A stretch of DNA of 30,575 nt, taken from IMG/VR virus record IMGVR_UViG_3300044998_000113, positions 1-30,575 of that record. One strand, 5' to 3'. Below are positions 27,031-30,575 of the stretch, in pieces. The DNA comes from a virus. The notes under the pieces were generated by a model that was given only the letters and a program-made list of their open reading frames with translations, ran no database searches and was not told the origin of the DNA. A program made the position numbers and the translations under genes. The stretch's first letter is position 1, and every line of letters starts with the position of its first letter.

Positions 27031-28288
27031 CGGATGGCTCCTTGGTGGATGGCTCAGGCGCAGCGTCGAGAGACTCGAGCGCCTGGCTTTGGACGCTGAT
27101 GGTGTACTTGGCGCCGTGGCCGTCTGGGATCGGGTTGAGATTGAGTTTGGCGCGGACCTCGTCGCGATTCATGAAGCCCTTATCGAGCGCGACCGCGTAG
27201 AAGCGGCCTTGGGCGTCGAGGTTGGCTCGCACGAGCGCTTCGCGCGTGAATTCGACAATGTGACTATCGCGTTCTTTTTCTTCTTCCGAGAGCAGTTTTG
27301 TGGCGCATTCCTCTTCCCACTGCACCAGCCACGCATCGAGGCAATCATCCAGAAATGACTGATTTTCCTGTTCGAGCGAGTTGTAGGCTGTGCGCGCACT
27401 GTCACCGAGCTTGTGCGGCGGCACGCCAAAGAAATTTGCGATCTCCCTTACCTCAAATTGCCGTGACTCGATGAGCTGCGCGTCGCGGGCACTGATGGAG
27501 AGGGCATGGGCCTTGAGGCCCTCTTCTAGGATGGCGGTCCGATGCGCGTTCTCGACCCCCGTGTGCATCCGCTCCCAGCCGGAGCGCAGATTGGCTCGCG
27601 CCTGCTCGCTGAGCTTGCCGGGATGCTCCAGCACGACGAGCGGCTTGGCACCGTTGCGGAAAAATACGGCGCCATGTCGCCGCATCCCCACGCCGTGGCC
27701 TATCGCTTCGGCTGCGGCCTCGATCACTGGATAGCCGACCAGGCCGTCGAAGCTCATCCCCCGGATATGCAGGATGTTGTCGGGATAGTGTCGGGCCATC
27801 GTGCCTGCGCGGTCCGTGACGTACCATAGGCGGCCGTTTTCGCGCACGGGATAGGTGCTCACGGAGTCGAGTGGATACAGACCCGTGCAACGGCCGGCGG
27901 CATCGCGGTCGATGTAGGCGTAGCCGTTGCCATGCAGCAGGGCATGGGCCTGGAGCGCGCATTTAAAATCGTAGGCTTTCAGCGCGCTGTTTGGCGCTCG
28001 CCGCAAATAGGAGTAGCTGGGATGGCGGGTATCTCGCTCCTTACCGCTGCCCGTGCGGCGGTAGATATGCAGTGGGAGCTTGGCCACCGACGTAGCAATC
28101 AGATTCACCGCGCGCCATACTGCGGAGTAGGTCAGAGCCACCTTGCGATTGACTCGCACTCCGGTGAGCGTCGATGCGCCGAAGGCATCGACTGCCCATA
28201 CGCCTGGATCGCTCAGACTCGTGCGAGGATTCTCGATGGATCGGGCCTGGCCTAGCAACCACTGTAGCGCCGTGCGCCAGATGCTCAT
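27005..28288 (-). CDS. Portal protein (HK97-type)
   Basis: A 427-aa portal. Family marks: LTYSAVWRAVNLIATSVAKL and PLHIYRRTGSGKERDTRHPS at the start; ALLHGNGYAYIDRDAAGRCT (the conserved GNaya.i.rd motif); LHIRGMSFDGLVGYPVIEAA (the i.H.r..s.dG..G.spl pattern); ARDAQLIESRQFEVREIANF and FGVPPHKLGDSARTAYNSLE (clip and crown contacts); and MNRDEVRAKLNLNPIPDG near the end. Its ATG overlaps the terL stop (ATGA). It forms the dodecameric gate through which DNA enters and leaves. Confidence 0.96.
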   Translation of the reverse strand: MSIWRTALQWLLGQARSIENPRTSLSDPGVWAVDAFGASTLTGVRVNRKVALTYSAVWRAVNLIATSVAKLPLHIYRRTGSGKERDTRHPSYSYLRRAPNSALKAYDFKCALQAHALLHGNGYAYIDRDAAGRCTGLYPLDSVSTYPVRENGRLWYVTDRAGTMARHYPDNILHIRGMSFDGLVGYPVIEAAAEAIGHGVGMRRHGAVFFRNGAKPLVVLEHPGKLSEQARANLRSGWERMHTGVENAHRTAILEEGLKAHALSISARDAQLIESRQFEVREIANFFGVPPHKLGDSARTAYNSLEQENQSFLDDCLDAWLVQWEEECATKLLSEEEKERDSHIVEFTREALVRANLDAQGRFYAVALDKGFMNRDEVRAKLNLNPIPDGHGAKYTISVQSQALESLDAAPEPSTKEPSDADPDSTD

Positions 28289-30036
28289 ATGACCTCCAGC
28301 TCTTGCGAGTCATAGACACTACCGCCCACCGATGTAGCGGCGCCAGAAATCCCAATGGCATTCAGCAGCGCTACCAGGCCGTCGATGCGGCCCGTACTCC
28401 GCCCCTTGCTTGGCTTGACGTTGCCCGCGGCGTCTTCGTCGCACGCTGCGTTGGCGACGTTGAGCCTGAGCACTGGGTGGCCCGCGTGGGCCAGCTTGCG
28501 GTCGGCGACGAGTGCGACCAGTTTTTTCGCTGGCTGGCTCATCGAAGCAAAACCTTGGCGAAAATACTGTACATCCATCCCGTCCTGCTGGAGTTGGAGC
28601 GCTAGTTGGGTTGCGTTCCACGGATCGATGCCGATGCCACGGATGTGGTACCGCTCTGCGAGCGGTGGCGTGTGGAGTGCGTCATCATCGTCGGCGACTG
28701 GCCAGCCAGTCAGCAGCCGCCGGATGGAGTCGTAATCAACGGCGTTGCCGGGCGTCAGCGTCAATAGTCCCAGATCGGCCCAGCGGGTGTAGGGCGTGCG
28801 ATCCTCTTGCTCTCGGGCGCGCGCCGTTTCGCGCGGCATAAAAAACCAGCAGAGCACCGGATGCCGACCATCCGGCCGCGCGTCGAAGTAGAGCACTAGC
28901 GCTGTGAGATCGGTCGTGGCCGAGAGGTCGAGACCTGCCCAGCACGACTCGCCCTCCAGCAGGCGGGCGAGATCGTCGGCGGCGTGGTCGCCCGTGTTGG
29001 CGTCCCACAGATCCATGTCGATCCACCGCTTGGCTTGCTCCGTCGGCAGATTCAGCCGATAGCGACGGAATGCGTTTTGTTTCCCCGGCGTGATGCGGGC
29101 CTGCGCGCACTGCTCACGGAGTTCATCGAGTTGCACGGTGACGCCAAGGCTTGGATTTCCCTTAATCCACGTGCTTTCATCCGTCCAATCATCGCCATCA
29201 TCAGGACAGGCAATGTACGCGAATCGCGAGTCGTCGAAGCCATCATCATCCGGGCCACGCGCGAGCACCGCACGAATCGCCAGCTCACGCAGCTCCCACC
29301 AAATTGAGTGGCGGTCATAGCCGGCGGTGGTGGTGATGAGGGTGAGCGGCTGCGTGCGTGCGCCGCTCGCGGTCTCCATGACGTCCCAGAGGTGACGATC
29401 TCGCCAGGCGTGGACCTCGTCGGCCAGCACACCATGCGGATTGAGACCATCCATCGTGTTGGCATCCGCGCCCAACGGCTCATATTTGGAATTTGTCTTG
29501 GCGTGATATAAGTTATCTTTGAAAACCGTGACACGCTGGGCGAGCGATGGCGAACTTCGGACCATCCGCTTTGCCTCTTCGTGGGTAATGCGGGCCTGGT
29601 CGCGTTTTGTCGCGACGGTGTATACCTCAGCGCCGCTCTCGCCATCGAGAAGGAAAAGCTTGTGCCCCACGCCAGCGGCGAACGTAGTCTTGCCATTCTT
29701 CCTCGCAACCTCCATGTGGCCCACGCGAAATCGCCGGCGACCGTCGCGGCGCAGCCATCCAAAGAGATTCCCGAGCACGAAATGCTGCCATGGCTGCAAC
29801 TCAAACGTCTCCCCGGCCCATTGTCCCTTCGAGTGCCGCAACAGCTTGAAAAAATCAACGGCCACGCTCGCGGCCACATGATCGTAGCGCAGCCCACGAC
29901 GATGGCCGTGTGCGAGATCAGCCAAATGCCGGTCGCACGCTGCCCGCACGTACTGGCCTGCGACGATTTGGCCGCCCGCGACACTCTCCGCGTACCGCGT
30001 GACCGGACAAGTGCTATGGGGTTTTCGTCGCGCCAC
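28285..30036 (-). CDS. terL: Large terminase subunit (Terminase_1 type)
   Basis: A 583-aa packaging motor. The ATPase has an adenine-binding FELQPWQHFVLGNLFGWL (78-95), Walker A EVARKNGKTTFAAG (109-122), Walker B GVLADEVHAW (202-211) with the catalytic Glu, and the coupling motif LITTTAGYD (233-241). The C-terminal RNase H-like nuclease shows Asp370 (WAGLDLSATTDLTAL), Asp471 (GIGIDPWNAT) and Asp552 (GRIDGLVALLNA). GTG at 30036 overlaps the terS end by 23 bases, with GGAG 10 bases upstream. Length is normal for the family. Nothing is missing. Confidence 0.96.
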   Translation of the reverse strand: MARRKPHSTCPVTRYAESVAGGQIVAGQYVRAACDRHLADLAHGHRRGLRYDHVAASVAVDFFKLLRHSKGQWAGETFELQPWQHFVLGNLFGWLRRDGRRRFRVGHMEVARKNGKTTFAAGVGHKLFLLDGESGAEVYTVATKRDQARITHEEAKRMVRSSPSLAQRVTVFKDNLYHAKTNSKYEPLGADANTMDGLNPHGVLADEVHAWRDRHLWDVMETASGARTQPLTLITTTAGYDRHSIWWELRELAIRAVLARGPDDDGFDDSRFAYIACPDDGDDWTDESTWIKGNPSLGVTVQLDELREQCAQARITPGKQNAFRRYRLNLPTEQAKRWIDMDLWDANTGDHAADDLARLLEGESCWAGLDLSATTDLTALVLYFDARPDGRHPVLCWFFMPRETARAREQEDRTPYTRWADLGLLTLTPGNAVDYDSIRRLLTGWPVADDDDALHTPPLAERYHIRGIGIDPWNATQLALQLQQDGMDVQYFRQGFASMSQPAKKLVALVADRKLAHAGHPVLRLNVANAACDEDAAGNVKPSKGRSTGRIDGLVALLNAIGISGAATSVGGSVYDSQELEVI

Positions 30037-30523
30037 GATTGCACAACTCCTCGAATGGGTCCACCGTCTTCGGCTCGGTTTGCGCCTGCACGCGCAGGCG
30101 CGCGAGCGGCGTCAACCCAAACTCACCTAGGTACGCCTTCACCCTCGCGAACGCATCGCGCTGCATTTTCACCGCCGGGTGAGTGCGCAATACAGTCTGT
30201 CCGGTAGGCTCACCCGACCGCGTGTATATCTCCGATTCAGTGATGCGACCTTCGCGCTCGATCGTTTCGGTTGCCCATTGCAGCTCAGCCCATGCCTGGC
30301 AATAGGCGGTGAGCGCAGCACGATCGACCAGCGTGATGAGTTGCCCGCGCTGCAACTCAGTGAGGATGCGATACCACTCCTCACGCGCCGACGGCGACAG
30401 CCATTCGGGGCACTCCGGTATCGCGACGGCCTGCTGTGTGCGCGTGCGCGCTCGGCGCTTGCCAGGATTTCCTTGCTGCTTTTCGACTCGCCGGTCCTTT
30501 GGCGGCGGCCCTCTTTTGCCCAT
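30014..30523 (-). CDS. terS: Small terminase subunit (P27-like)
   Basis: A 169-aa protein with the P27 pattern: GKRGPPPKDRRVEKQQGNPG (the 'RG..P.p...l...GnpGkr' opening), IPECPEWLSPSAREEWYRIL, and TLVDRAALTAYCQAWAELQW. THPAVKMQRDAFARVKAYLG precedes EFGLTPLARLRVQA (the family's 'eFGltPssR.r' end). It recognises phage DNA for packaging. ATG 30523 has AAGGAG upstream. The first gene visible in the late unit; its promoter is not identifiable in the 52 bases before the window edge. Confidence 0.93.
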   Translation of the reverse strand: MGKRGPPPKDRRVEKQQGNPGKRRARTRTQQAVAIPECPEWLSPSAREEWYRILTELQRGQLITLVDRAALTAYCQAWAELQWATETIEREGRITESEIYTRSGEPTGQTVLRTHPAVKMQRDAFARVKAYLGEFGLTPLARLRVQAQTEPKTVDPFEELCNRGATKTP

Positions 30524-30575
30524 GGCGACTCCTTGACACGGAAATTTTCAAAACCTGCGGCCGAATTTGTTGTGG

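Overview
The window is part of a tailed double-stranded DNA phage genome (siphovirus type) or an intact prophage. Every convincing gene lies on the minus strand, so transcription runs from the right end (30.5 kb) to the left end. The DNA is GC-rich, genes are packed with many ATGA or TAATG stop/start overlaps, and I found no tRNA, rRNA, insertion sequence, integrase or CRISPR array. Several proteins (the exported cysteine peptidase and its partner, the tail proteins after the tape measure, the truncated replication-like protein near 7.5 kb, the spike-base-like protein) resemble, from memory, families seen in planctomycete phages and prophages. A planctomycete host is therefore my best guess, but it is inference and not proven here.

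Late region, 30.5 to 16.6 kb: an HK97-type packaging and head module (terS, terL, portal, prohead protease, major capsid), then small head proteins and the phiE125 gp8-like connector. Three unusual genes follow (spike-base-like, LamG-like, unknown), then head closure, gp10-like, DUF3168-like terminator and tail tube. Next come two overlapping tail chaperone frames joined by a canonical -1 slippery site (A AAA AAC), a 638-aa tape measure, and distal tail proteins. From 16.3 to 11.5 kb lies a repeat-bearing distal protein, a zinc-ribbon protein, a possible DNA-binding protein, and a cluster of exported and membrane proteins that contains the best lysis candidates. A strong rho-independent terminator at 11468-11505 closes this block.

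Middle region, 11.4 to 9.1 kb: a DUF1599/MazG-like protein, a GNAT acetyltransferase, a D12-class adenine methyltransferase and an unknown protein. At 9.1 to 8.8 kb an Xre repressor gene is flanked by two near-perfect sigma70 promoters. Both have TATACCC-type operator sequence over the -10, one as a perfect palindrome. These promoters likely control the repressor itself and the leftward early genes.

Early region, 8.7 to 0 kb: small unknown genes, including a tandem-repeat protein broken by a frame change. A recombination set follows (PD-(D/E)XK exonuclease with Fe-S cysteines, Sak4-like ATPase, SSB-like protein), then a primase-helicase gene and, directly behind its stop codon, a bipartite iteron array that looks like the replication origin. 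The left end carries a MazG fusion, a VRR-NUC nuclease and a partial helix-turn-helix gene cut by the window edge.

The most novel items are: (1) a duplicated micro-module (1.35-1.56 kb and 7.66-7.88 kb) of a KLPPA..DDEIGGE peptide of 18-19 aa whose stop overlaps the start of a 52-aa membrane protein; (2) a hairpin element with stem CTTGCG/CGCAAG in three places, including the two largest gaps within the contiguous late block downstream of terS; (3) the symmetrical iteron array; and (4) the repressor-operator pair.
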